From IMG/VR virus record IMGVR_UViG_3300017991_004456, positions 1 to 26,586 of that record: a stretch of DNA of 26,586 bases; one strand, written 5' to 3'. Each line of letters opens with the position of its first letter. Position 1 is the first letter of the stretch. Made by a program: the position numbers and the translations under genes. The DNA is from a virus. The notes beneath the pieces are model-generated. The model ran no database searches and was not told the DNA's origin. It was given only the letters and a program-made list of their open reading frames with translations. This document shows positions 1-7,130 of the stretch, one piece after another.

Positions 1-309
1 AATCTCCCAAGGATCTATGTCTTGGCGCGCTACGGTGTCGGGATCGGTATAAAGGATATTGACATTGCCTTGTCGCCAGATGTCATAGATCGCATGGAAT
101 GTGGCTTTGAATGCATCATTGACGTTGTCCACTCGCCCTTGTATGAACTGGAATTCCCAGGTGCCTCGGAGATGGCGCGTAAAACTGCCCAGACTGATGC
201 GATGCATATCAAGGTATTTGGGATAAAGATCCTGTTCCTGGCTGCGATCTCGGATGTGCCAATTGGTGTCACGGATATCAAAAAGGCTTTTGACCAAGAG
301 ATTTTTCAT
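1..309 (-). CDS. Glycosyltransferase-like protein, partial (C-terminus off the left edge)
   Basis: An open frame of 103 codons runs from an ATG at 309 to the window edge without a stop, so only the N-terminal part is visible. The ATG overlaps the TGA of the upstream methyltransferase (ATGA), which supports translational coupling and this start. Near residues 85-100 there is a hydrophobic strand followed by TDPDT, which resembles the DxD metal/nucleotide-sugar motif of GT-A glycosyltransferases. The N-terminus begins MKNL, like the neighbouring gene. Two more sugar-active genes precede it in the same unit, which fits a glycosyltransferase role. The acceptor is unknown, and the call rests on one motif and context. 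Confidence 0.5.
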   Translation of the reverse strand, partial: MKNLLVKSLFDIRDTNWHIRDRSQEQDLYPKYLDMHRISLGSFTRHLRGTWEFQFIQGRVDNVNDAFKATFHAIYDIWRQGNVNILYTDPDTVARQDIDPWEI

Positions 310-1049
310 TGTTTAGGTACCATATAAAGCCAGGTTCCGGCGCTGGGTCGTCCTTCGTGTACCAGACACCACTTGTCGCAATCGCTCAAAGGACGCATGA
401 ATTCAAAATCATAAGCACCTTGGCTGTTTTGCCATATGGTAGTAACTTCATGGCTGGCATCAAATCTCGCGGCAATGATCTCCGTGAGATTGGCGTGCAA
501 GCAATCATGACATTCCACCAACATAGTGGTCTGTTTCAATGCCCGCACCTTTTTGGGATCCAGCAAGGTCAATTCAGCTCCTTCGCAATCCATTACCAAC
601 AAAGCATTAGTATTTTTGCCGAGACATCGCTGTAACCAAGCAGTGTCTACCTCTTGTATTATGGTTTCTACATTGGTGACCTTATTGGCTTCGATGTTGG
701 CGGCCGTGATCTCTGCCGCCAGCGGTTCGACATCCACTGCCAACACGCGCGCCTTGGGCAGGCAACGTGCCAGTCCAATGGCGTAGTAACCTTCTGCGCT
801 GCCAATATTGACCACTAGATCTGGTTCTCTATCTACGGCATCATCTATGCAAGACGAGAGTTCGCTTTCATACACACCCAAGAGTTTGGCAGCGAGGTCA
901 CCATCGCCCCACATGCTCCTGGGCACGATGACCGTTCCTGCAAAGGTACCTTTTTGCACAGTGCCATGAGTGCTGTGATAGATGTAGGGCAAAAGTTCTC
1001 GTCGTCTTGCATTGGCCACCAGATACAGATAGCGTTGTAGATTTTTCAA
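306..1049 (-). CDS. FkbM-type SAM-dependent methyltransferase
   Basis: This 247-aa protein has a class I methyltransferase core. NIGSAEGYY at about residues 81-89 is the glycine-rich SAM-binding motif I, AVDVEPL at about 104-110 carries the acidic ribose-binding residue, and DCEGAE at about 154-159 is the signature seen in FkbM family enzymes. FkbM proteins often O-methylate sugars. It starts with TTG at 1049, overlapping the TGA of the upstream glycosyltransferase gene (TTGA), with GGAG six bases upstream. The downstream partial gene overlaps its stop by four bases. Placement between two glycosyltransferase-like genes suggests methylation of a glycan, which is inference. Confidence 0.8.
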   Translation of the reverse strand: MKNLQRYLYLVANARRRELLPYIYHSTHGTVQKGTFAGTVIVPRSMWGDGDLAAKLLGVYESELSSCIDDAVDREPDLVVNIGSAEGYYAIGLARCLPKARVLAVDVEPLAAEITAANIEANKVTNVETIIQEVDTAWLQRCLGKNTNALLVMDCEGAELTLLDPKKVRALKQTTMLVECHDCLHANLTEIIAARFDASHEVTTIWQNSQGAYDFEFMRPLSDCDKWCLVHEGRPSAGTWLYMVPKQ

Positions 1050-1882
1050 CGCAGTCTCCGCATCTGTTTGTTCACATCAAAGGCCAACATCTTTTCCCAG
1101 GGATCGCGTTTGCCCGCCTTGATTTCTTCCCAAACCGTGATGTCATCGCCGCGTGTTCGGAGATGGTTGGCCAGCTTCTCTGCTTCTTCTAGACGCTGTC
1201 GGAAAAAATTCGCATGATTGAAATCTTTGGGATCATTGAGATCACCTTCGTAGATGCGCCGTTTTTGGTAGGTCTCGTCGTTGTTTTTGCCACTAAGATC
1301 AAATCTTTCATGATCCACCTTGACATCGAGCCGTTCAACTATGTCCAACATCCATGCGATCTGGCTCACCCATGCATCATTGAGTTGATGACCGCTGAGA
1401 TGTCCAATCACTTCAAACCATTCTCGAGGTAATATGGGAAAAATGCTGTAAGGATGTTTGTTGTGGGTGTCAAAGGCCTGGAGCACGAATCGACCATCGT
1501 GACTCATGATGGTGCTGTCCCAATTTTGGCTGCGCATCACCGCATCATCATTCCAGAACACGAACCATCGGCCCTCGGCCGCTTCGGCCAGACTGTTGAC
1601 ATATTGATGTAGATTTTCATAGCCCAAAGGCTCAAATGCCATCACGCTGAACGTTCCGCGCGATTGTGTCAAGACCGGTTCCACATTCTCGTTGAACCAG
1701 GTGTAAGTGTCGGTGTCATCTTCATCAAATCCAAACAGCCATTCCAATCGCTCGGCGTGAGCAGCATTGTCAATCAAGCTGGTGACACTATCAAGCAACA
1801 TTTCTCTACGACCTCTGGTGGGTATCAGTAGTGAAATGTCGGGGCGTTGCCGTGTTTTTTTAGCCATATTAGATTTATCCAT
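1046..1882 (-). CDS. GT-A (GT2-like) glycosyltransferase
   Basis: The predicted protein is 278 aa if it starts at the ATG at 1882, two bases after the QueD-family stop. The frame is open further upstream into that gene, but the upstream part does not look like a glycosyltransferase. SLLIPTRGR near the N-terminus is the typical first strand of GT2 enzymes, FGFDEDD follows the second strand, and FWNDD in the middle resembles the DxD-type metal site. The C-terminal third is charged and helical, without membrane segments. The ribosome binding site is weak, so translation may depend on coupling to the upstream gene. The sugar donor and acceptor are not evident. Confidence 0.72.
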   Translation of the reverse strand: MDKSNMAKKTRQRPDISLLIPTRGRREMLLDSVTSLIDNAAHAERLEWLFGFDEDDTDTYTWFNENVEPVLTQSRGTFSVMAFEPLGYENLHQYVNSLAEAAEGRWFVFWNDDAVMRSQNWDSTIMSHDGRFVLQAFDTHNKHPYSIFPILPREWFEVIGHLSGHQLNDAWVSQIAWMLDIVERLDVKVDHERFDLSGKNNDETYQKRRIYEGDLNDPKDFNHANFFRQRLEEAEKLANHLRTRGDDITVWEEIKAGKRDPWEKMLAFDVNKQMRRLR

Positions 1883-1883
1883 G

Positions 1884-2387
1884 TCAAGTAAACAAATCTT
1901 CATTCCATTCTCGATGTCCTTCACGGAACGCCATGTTGGACTGTGTTTCGCGCACTTCCACTCGATAACACCAGAGACGTTCGGCTTCGCCAGGGCCCCA
2001 CATGTCCGGAATGTACACTGCATTTACATATCGGTACAACATGTCTGCCAGACCTTCACATCCAAGTCTTGGCAACACGGTGAGTTTGGCCAGATTCTTT
2101 GATTGCAACATTCGGAAGGTCTCGATCTCGGGATCATCTTCAGCTACCAGCAATGTATGATCAAATTGATCCTCCAGCATAGTCTTGAGTTCCTTGAGAC
2201 CACCATAATCGGCGCACCAGTTGCGTATGTCCAGGTCATCTGTGCCGAAGTAAAATTTCATAGAAAAGCTATAACCATGTATGAGATTGCAATGGCTGTC
2301 AGCACGCCACTGCCGATAGGCACAGGGAAAAGCGTCGTGATACTCCTTGGTTGATGTAAATCGATAAACACGTGGGTCATTTGCCAT
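1884..2387 (-). CDS. queD: QueD/6-pyruvoyl-tetrahydropterin synthase family protein
   Basis: This 167-aa T-fold protein has recognisable QueD landmarks: the Cys of SHCNLIHGY (C33), a DYGGLK segment (D60), FDHTLL (D76-H77) and RET (catalytic Glu) near residue 148. In the 7-deazaguanine pathway QueD converts dihydroneopterin triphosphate to 6-carboxytetrahydropterin. The usual zinc ligands are altered. The HGH motif reads HGY, and the upstream AxH position is AYR, so this belongs to a divergent subgroup and metal binding may differ. The ATG at 2387 has a strong AAGGAG site. The gene leads its own unit, with a sigma70-like promoter about 80 bases upstream. Its function may be pterin or deazaguanine synthesis. 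Confidence 0.78.
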   Translation of the reverse strand: MANDPRVYRFTSTKEYHDAFPCAYRQWRADSHCNLIHGYSFSMKFYFGTDDLDIRNWCADYGGLKELKTMLEDQFDHTLLVAEDDPEIETFRMLQSKNLAKLTVLPRLGCEGLADMLYRYVNAVYIPDMWGPGEAERLWCYRVEVRETQSNMAFREGHREWNEDLFT

Positions 2388-2430
2388 CTCTAGTCTCCTT
2401 TAAAAGGGGCAAGTTTGATGACATGCAGAA

Positions 2431-2498
2431 TATTTAGAGTGGGATGAACGTCGTAGACCACTGTTTTTCATTATAGACAGCTATTTATCAATTGTCTA
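2431..2498 (-). promoter_or_regulatory. Sigma70-like promoter and 5' leader of the queD unit
   Basis: On the minus strand, TAGACA (2498-2493) and TATAAT (2475-2470) are separated by exactly 17 bases; the -10 is a perfect consensus and the -35 matches at five of six positions. The -35 lies inside the 3' end of the HIT gene. Transcription would start near 2463, leaving a leader of about 75 bases before the queD ATG at 2387. The leader contains an AT-rich TCTAAATA (2438-2431), probably not a separate promoter. Confidence 0.75.
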
Positions 2499-2886
2499 GC
2501 GGTGAGCGATAAGTGTTGCTGTGATAATTGCCCTGACCTGGCACCACGTGCCTCACACCGCCCGTGGGATCCGTACAATCTCCCGCGCGCCTGGGTATGA
2601 GATGCACGTGCGGATACATCACGGTTTGTCCGGCTGCCCTTCCCATGTTGAGTCCTATGTTGTAGCCATCGCAGTCACCGGCAGCTACCAGGCGATCGCC
2701 CTCCAGCTGTGCTTCGGTCATGGCTCTGTGTATGATCTGTGGCGTGTCTATGCGGGGCACAAACAACATGTGTCCCGCAGTCACTGGGAACCGATCTCGG
2801 AACACCGTGACGTGATCGTTCTGCCATACCAAATCGTCCCAGGGCGCTATGCCCTGTTCGTGTGCTTGAGTCAAAGTAATAGTCAT
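2488..2886 (-). CDS. HIT family protein (nucleotide hydrolase/transferase)
   Basis: This 132-aa protein ends its conserved core with AGQTVMYPHVHLIPR (about residues 85-99), the histidine-triad signature of HIT hydrolases and transferases, which act on nucleoside phosphate linkages. The first His of the usual HxHxH is Tyr (Y91). The other two (H93 and H95) remain, including the expected nucleophile. A DRFPVTAGHMLFVPR segment matches the family's second conserved block. The gene starts seven bases after the DUF4214 stop with GAGG in between, so the two are cotranscribed. The substrate is unknown. A nucleotide scavenging or housekeeping role would fit but is inference. Confidence 0.85.
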   Translation of the reverse strand: MTITLTQAHEQGIAPWDDLVWQNDHVTVFRDRFPVTAGHMLFVPRIDTPQIIHRAMTEAQLEGDRLVAAGDCDGYNIGLNMGRAAGQTVMYPHVHLIPRRAGDCTDPTGGVRHVVPGQGNYHSNTYRSPLDN

Positions 2887-2893
2887 GATTGCC

Positions 2894-4669
2894 TCACGGA
2901 AAAGAAAAGAAATTGGGATCTACCGCTACCAAATTGACAGTAGCCCAGACACTGTCAGGGCCCCATGCAAGACTGATGAGATCAAGATCTCCATCGGGAG
3001 TGCGTACCACATTGATGGGCGATGGATGGCCACCAAGCTCTAATCGCAAATCAGTAAGGTCTTGTGTGAATGCTTCATGATAGGTACCATCTTGATGAGC
3101 TATCAAGGCACGGTTACTGTTTTCTCCACCGTTGTAGTCTTGAGCCGATAACCAGATATCCATCAGTCCATCGCCATTGACATCTATCAATCGAGGCGCA
3201 TAACTCACGTTGCTGACCATGTCAAAATCTTTCAATGTGGAGGCAGTTACATCGCGAAATCTTCCCTGACCGAGGTTTTGCAAGAATTGCAATTCAAAAT
3301 AACTGTGCCAATCGTTACGAGCATTGTTGGCCGATGTGGAAATCAACACATCGGGTAAGCCATCACGATTGAAATCAAAAGTAGTAGCCCTCACCGAATG
3401 TGGTCGTTGTTGATCAAAATTGATCATGTCCGCATGATCGCGCCACTGATCGAGATAAAATCGTTCACTGGGCAACTGTGATATCTCACGAAAGTCTATG
3501 CTGGTGCCGGTAATGTCGAGGTTGTGCAACAAGGTATCTCGATCAGGCCTGATATCACTGTCAGTGGTCACGAACTGCATGGTACCATCCTGCAGGAAAT
3601 CACCAGCAGCCAAACCGGCTGCATAGACATCTAAGGTGCTGGTCTTGACTTCAAAACCTTGTGCTTGTCCCATGATCACTGTTTGCTCAGGTCCAAAACT
3701 GGCTATCACGATGTCGTCACGACCATCGCGATCAAGATCGGCCACGGCACTGTCATGAGCCCAAATGTCACCAATGTCAATGTCATGACGCGTGAGAGAT
3801 TGCCCTTTTTCATTGATCAGTATCACTCCGGGCCCATACAGCTTCATGTCGGTACTGGGAGCGATCCAGATATCCTGCCAACCATCCCCGTTAAAATCGC
3901 CAAATTTCACGGATGGTTCAGTGCCCAAGATCTTATTGTTTTGTAGCCATAGTTCGGTTTCCGTGGCAAACTCACCGGTGTTCCATCCTAGCACCTGGAT
4001 CAAACTCTCTTGCCAATCAGGCCAAGGTGAACTTTGACTTTTGCGTCCGGCCAGTATGATCTCATCTATACCATCTTGGTTAAGATCTATCATGAAAAAA
4101 TCGCCCAACCAGTTGTCACCATGGTCGGGGAACAACTTAACCGATGCCTGTGCCGTGATCGGAAATCGGAACAAAGGCGAACCAATATCTTCCGCGTCGT
4201 CGATGCGCTGGATCCACGCCGAAACCACGCTGGCGGGTTCGCTGCCTTGATACCATTCAGCCAATTTGCTGTCATCGCGCAAGCGTTGAGTGAAATCGTG
4301 ACAAGCCTCCACCCGCATCTGCAACAAAGCATGGTCTTGAGTACCAGGTTGTGCGCCATAAAAAATACGGGCACTGGCATCAATCAGGCTCACGTTGCCA
4401 CTGTCGATCTCATTGGCCCACCATGCCAGCCCTTGACTGTCGGGCTCGCGATCAAATAGTCTTAGATAGATCAGGCGTATCATGTCCCTGGTGTCAAGAT
4501 CCGAATACAAGTTTTGGCTTTCTTGGCTGCGGCCAAAAGCCTGTATGATGGAAGACATGTCGGAATCATTTTCTACCAGCTTGCTGGTCCAGTAGTCAAG
4601 TCCTTGCACATCAGCTGGCCTACCATAATAGGCCAGATACATCTGTTGTACCTGTGTAGATGCGGACAT
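2894..4669 (-). CDS. DUF4214 and FG-GAP/VCBS repeat protein
   Basis: This 591-aa protein has two regions. Residues 1-130 contain two DUF4214-like helical repeats (YLAYYGRPADVQGLDYW and the related YLRLFDREPDSQGLAWW). The rest carries FG-GAP/VCBS-type blades with DxNxDGxxD calcium loops at about 195, 258, 311, 432 and 496, predicting a beta-propeller. There is no N-terminal signal peptide. Such domains occur in secreted or surface proteins and in some phage tail or adhesion proteins. The gene starts at ATG 4669 with GGAG upstream and has its own strong sigma70-like promoter, so it is probably not only a late virion gene. A virion adhesin, a secreted host-surface factor, or cargo acquired from a bacterium are all possible. 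Confidence 0.8.
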   Translation of the reverse strand: MSASTQVQQMYLAYYGRPADVQGLDYWTSKLVENDSDMSSIIQAFGRSQESQNLYSDLDTRDMIRLIYLRLFDREPDSQGLAWWANEIDSGNVSLIDASARIFYGAQPGTQDHALLQMRVEACHDFTQRLRDDSKLAEWYQGSEPASVVSAWIQRIDDAEDIGSPLFRFPITAQASVKLFPDHGDNWLGDFFMIDLNQDGIDEIILAGRKSQSSPWPDWQESLIQVLGWNTGEFATETELWLQNNKILGTEPSVKFGDFNGDGWQDIWIAPSTDMKLYGPGVILINEKGQSLTRHDIDIGDIWAHDSAVADLDRDGRDDIVIASFGPEQTVIMGQAQGFEVKTSTLDVYAAGLAAGDFLQDGTMQFVTTDSDIRPDRDTLLHNLDITGTSIDFREISQLPSERFYLDQWRDHADMINFDQQRPHSVRATTFDFNRDGLPDVLISTSANNARNDWHSYFELQFLQNLGQGRFRDVTASTLKDFDMVSNVSYAPRLIDVNGDGLMDIWLSAQDYNGGENSNRALIAHQDGTYHEAFTQDLTDLRLELGGHPSPINVVRTPDGDLDLISLAWGPDSVWATVNLVAVDPNFFSFP

Positions 4670-4695
4670 CGAGCGCTCCGGTTATGATATCTACC

Positions 4696-4724
4696 AGTAT
4701 AACACTGTCTGATTTAGTGGTCAA
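4696..4724 (-). promoter_or_regulatory. Strong sigma70-like promoter with extended -10 (DUF4214 gene)
   Basis: TTGACC (4724-4719), a 17-base spacer and TATACT (4701-4696) lie on the minus strand. The spacer ends in TGT, giving an extended -10 (TGTTATACT) identical to the one before the DsbA-like gene. A CAGT/ACTG inverted repeat surrounds the -10. The predicted start site is about 20 bases before the ATG at 4669, and the -35 lies just inside the gap after folE. Confidence 0.8.
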
Positions 4725-4728
4725 CCAA

Positions 4729-5427
4729 CTATCGCGGCGCAAAATCTTGTTGCAGTTTGATATTGTCTATGAATTCTTTTTTCACAGCAGGGTCTTTGCG
4801 GAACGCCCCATGTAGCACCGTGGTCTGGGTAAGGCTTGAGTGTGCCATGATGCCGCGATTTTCACAGCACCCATGTTGCGCCTGTATGTACACACCTACG
4901 TCTTTCGAGTCAGTGGCTCGCATGATCTCGCGAGCGATGTCGTTACACAGCTCTTCCTGCAAGGTTCCGCGTCGACTGCACCACTGTGCGATACGAGTGT
5001 ATTTGGAGAGTCCAATCAGTTTTTCTGCTGCCAGGATGCCAATGTAAGCAACACCCACTACAGGCTGGTGGTGGTGGCTACACATGCTGCGGATCTCACT
5101 GCGCACCACCAGCATGCCCTCATAGCGATCCTTGCTGTCGTTGGGAAATGCTGTACAGTCAGGTGCGGCATGATAGCGTCCCGCCATGATCTCGTTGTAG
5201 TACATTTTGGCTAGTCGGCGTGCCGTGCCCCGTGAATTGGGATCGGTTTCTCTGTCGATCAAAAGTCGATCCAGAACCAGTTCAAATGCTTCGGTGGCTT
5301 CGTCTATTAAGAACGGTATGTCGGTGTCACGCACATAGTCCGAGACATTGTCTCCGGCCCAGAATCTCTTTCCATCTTCACGCATTCTCTTGCGCAAGAT
5401 ATCACTTAGGTACTTTCCATTTTCCAT
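4729..5427 (-). CDS. folE: GTP cyclohydrolase I
   Basis: This 232-aa protein matches FolE along its catalytic half. RSMCSHHHQPVVG (C116, H118-H119) corresponds to the CxHH zinc and active-site motif, IGLSKYTRIAQWCSRR to the GLSK/R region, and AQHGCCENRG (H185, C187) to the second zinc motif. FolE converts GTP to dihydroneopterin triphosphate, the first step towards folate, biopterin and, through QueD/QueE/QueC, 7-deazaguanines. Length is typical. Its start at 5427 has CGGAG nine bases upstream. It sits between a terminator/promoter pair and the next gene's promoter, so it forms its own transcription unit. The likely role in this phage is supplying precursor for DNA modification, an inference from the QueD and TGT-like genes. 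Confidence 0.93.
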   Translation of the reverse strand: MENGKYLSDILRKRMREDGKRFWAGDNVSDYVRDTDIPFLIDEATEAFELVLDRLLIDRETDPNSRGTARRLAKMYYNEIMAGRYHAAPDCTAFPNDSKDRYEGMLVVRSEIRSMCSHHHQPVVGVAYIGILAAEKLIGLSKYTRIAQWCSRRGTLQEELCNDIAREIMRATDSKDVGVYIQAQHGCCENRGIMAHSSLTQTTVLHGAFRKDPAVKKEFIDNIKLQQDFAPR

Positions 5428-5467
5428 TTAATTTTCTCCGAGTTAGGGCGGTGGATCGCCAGTGATT

Positions 5468-5496
5468 ATTTTAACAATTTAAAAAGACAAAATCAA
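5468..5496 (-). promoter_or_regulatory. Probable sigma70-like promoter of folE
   Basis: TTGATT (5496-5491) and TAAAAT (5473-5468) are spaced by 17 bases on the minus strand. The -35 lies within the descending arm of the upstream terminator, so termination and reinitiation share bases. The -10 is good and the -35 moderate. The remaining leader to the ATG at 5427 includes a small GGCG/CGCC inverted repeat at 5448-5461. Confidence 0.5.
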
Positions 5497-5513
5497 CCTA
5501 GTCTAGGTTGATT
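5475..5513 (-). terminator. Intrinsic terminator after the oxygenase genes
   Basis: AATCAACCTA and TAGGTTGATT form a perfect ten-base inverted repeat with a three-base loop (5491-5513). In minus-strand RNA the repeat is followed by TTGTCTTTTT. The stop codon of the last oxygenase gene (5503-5505) is inside the hairpin. This is the clearest rho-independent terminator in the window and marks the end of the long cassette. Confidence 0.85.
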
Positions 5514-6009
5514 TGAACATTCCGGTGATTTGCAGTGTATATCTGTTGCAAAGTCCTAAATTGGCGGCTAGATGCTTTTCATCGTTTTTCCATCCCACAC
5601 ACAGTCCCGCCGGCCAGTTATGATACATATGATCTCCCACTTGTAAAAAATGTCCAGGTGCAGCATCTTCTAAAAACAAAATGTATCTTCTGACGCATGA
5701 TAGATCGGATAGATTGTGTGTTCGACTGTAAAATCCGTATCGGTCAAAATGCATGGGAAAATAGGTACCTGGTGAAAATCTACTGAAACTGTAACTAATA
5801 TTTTCCAGATCTGGAAAATATTCCGACAGGTATCGCATCCATTCAAAGGGCTCGTTCAGCACATACAGTCCTATCATCAGACTGGTTTTTTGATGCCCTG
5901 AATCAGTCCAACTGGATTCTTGATTGGCATCCTTGAAAACATCTAGGGTGTATTCTAATTCTCTATGCTTGAGTCCCCATAGTATGGGTATCACTCGATT
6001 CCTAATCAT
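5503..6009 (-). CDS. 2OG-Fe(II) dioxygenase-like protein 2
   Basis: This 168-aa protein has a compact oxygenase core. MHFD near residue 86 supplies the HxD iron ligands (H87, D89), H146 in EKHLAANLG is the distal His, and R156, ten residues later, is placed to bind 2-oxoglutarate. Strand-rich sequence between them fits a double-stranded beta-helix. It overlaps the stop of the related upstream oxygenase by eight bases, and both share the same layout, so they probably arose by duplication. Its stop codon lies in the terminator hairpin. The gene is AT-rich relative to genes on either side of the cassette. The substrate is unknown; sugar, peptide or small-molecule hydroxylation are all possible. 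Confidence 0.72.
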   Translation of the reverse strand: MIRNRVIPILWGLKHRELEYTLDVFKDANQESSWTDSGHQKTSLMIGLYVLNEPFEWMRYLSEYFPDLENISYSFSRFSPGTYFPMHFDRYGFYSRTHNLSDLSCVRRYILFLEDAAPGHFLQVGDHMYHNWPAGLCVGWKNDEKHLAANLGLCNRYTLQITGMFKST

Positions 6010-6541
6010 TTAGAAATCCTGATACCTGCATAGTATACTTGTCTTGGAAACCGGCGTTGGCACTCACGTGCAATATATCACTGTCCCACATGAACCCTTC
6101 TCCGGCTTTCCAATCAGTGCAGGTCTCAAATTTGCCGTCTAATTTATATTGTAAGAATTGTCCCATCCGGTAATCATTTAGGAAAATATTAGCTCGTACT
6201 TTCCTCTCTTTGCGATCAGGGAATCTTTGGGAAATTTGGAAAAAAGTATCTCGATGATAAGGAACCACACACCCAGGCGGCTGTTTGATTGTTGACACAG
6301 TCACTACCTGCATGTTTAATTCATTTCCAATGGATTCAAAATCTAACTGTTCATCTGTCCACCATAGCTGGTGTATCTTGGTGTTGGCCAAACAATACGA
6401 GTCGGGAAATCCTCCGTACTCGTTGTGTATGTCTGTAAGTTCGTGGACTTGATGCTTAATGCAACTTCCGGTATGGCTATCATAATTAGCCTCTAACAAA
6501 GGTGTAAAATCTAAATCAAGCTCGATGTGTTTAAAATACAT
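6002..6541 (-). CDS. 2OG-Fe(II) dioxygenase-like protein 1
   Basis: The 179-aa product carries YHRD (H96, D98) as HxD iron ligands, a distal H158 in DILHVSANAG, and K168 ten residues on as a possible 2-oxoglutarate anchor. GQFLQYKLDG and WKAGEGFMWDSD are typical turns between jelly-roll strands. The start overlaps the aminotransferase stop by 11 bases, and the end overlaps the second oxygenase gene, so the three are translated together. It and its neighbour share motif order and spacing. Like them it is AT-rich, suggesting the group moved as one piece. Aspartyl/asparaginyl hydroxylase-like proteins are the nearest known type I can suggest. Confidence 0.72.
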   Translation of the reverse strand: MYFKHIELDLDFTPLLEANYDSHTGSCIKHQVHELTDIHNEYGGFPDSYCLANTKIHQLWWTDEQLDFESIGNELNMQVVTVSTIKQPPGCVVPYHRDTFFQISQRFPDRKERKVRANIFLNDYRMGQFLQYKLDGKFETCTDWKAGEGFMWDSDILHVSANAGFQDKYTMQVSGFLND

Positions 6542-7130
6542 GTTGATTGATTCTTATCTGTCTACAATCATTGTACTGTATGAATTTAGGTTCTTGGTCT
6601 ACAGTCGACAAAAGTTCCATGCCTTGTTGGCACAATTCTAATGTTGGACAATAGTGATATCCTAGATAAAATTCTTTTTGACTTATCCATGGATTGATTT
6701 TTAAATCTCTACCATCACTCCGTAACATACTTAGTACACGATGGGCCTCGAAATCATCTAATAGGATAGCTCCACCTTTGCCGAGTTGTAGAGGTTTGGT
6801 ATTACCAAAACTCAAACACTGCATCTGTCCGGATCTGTACATGTTTCGTTTGAGTAGTCTGGCGCTGTCCCAAATACGGGTGTCCAACAGTGGATATTCA
6901 CCTATCCATGTTTGACGAGGTTCGTCGAGATAAGAAAAATCTATGCCCAATTTGGTCATCAACATGGGCACACTTAGATAAGTGAACGGAGTGAACTGGC
7001 ATGATTTGATACGATCATACCTGAGACACAATTCTAAAGCATGTGTGCATCCATCAGTGAGAACAACAAAAGGAGCACCAGTAAAGTCGGACAACATTTT
7101 TTCGAAGTCAAACAGTGTTTTATATTGCAT
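6531..7130 (-). CDS. Half-length DegT/DnrJ/EryC1-type PLP aminotransferase
   Basis: The 199-aa protein resembles the large domain of sugar aminotransferases (family length about 370 aa). VLTDGCTHALEL (about residues 23-34) matches the phosphate-binding turn, WDSARL (D88) the Asp that contacts the PLP ring nitrogen, and SFGNTK (K112), followed by a GKGG loop, the Schiff-base lysine. The C-terminal domain that normally completes the fold is missing, yet the frame ends cleanly and overlaps the next gene, so this does not look like random decay. It starts inside the SGNH gene's last codons (11-base overlap). It could work as a reduced enzyme, a PLP-binding protein, or with a partner. Confidence 0.7.
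   Translation of the reverse strand: MQYKTLFDFEKMLSDFTGAPFVVLTDGCTHALELCLRYDRIKSCQFTPFTYLSVPMLMTKLGIDFSYLDEPRQTWIGEYPLLDTRIWDSARLLKRNMYRSGQMQCLSFGNTKPLQLGKGGAILLDDFEAHRVLSMLRSDGRDLKINPWISQKEFYLGYHYCPTLELCQQGMELLSTVDQEPKFIQYNDCRQIRINQHVF

Noticed and set aside
2482-2489. GATAAATA, another late-box-like sequence before queD
   Set aside because: It falls within the spacer of a much better sigma70-like promoter and differs from the consensus at the first base.
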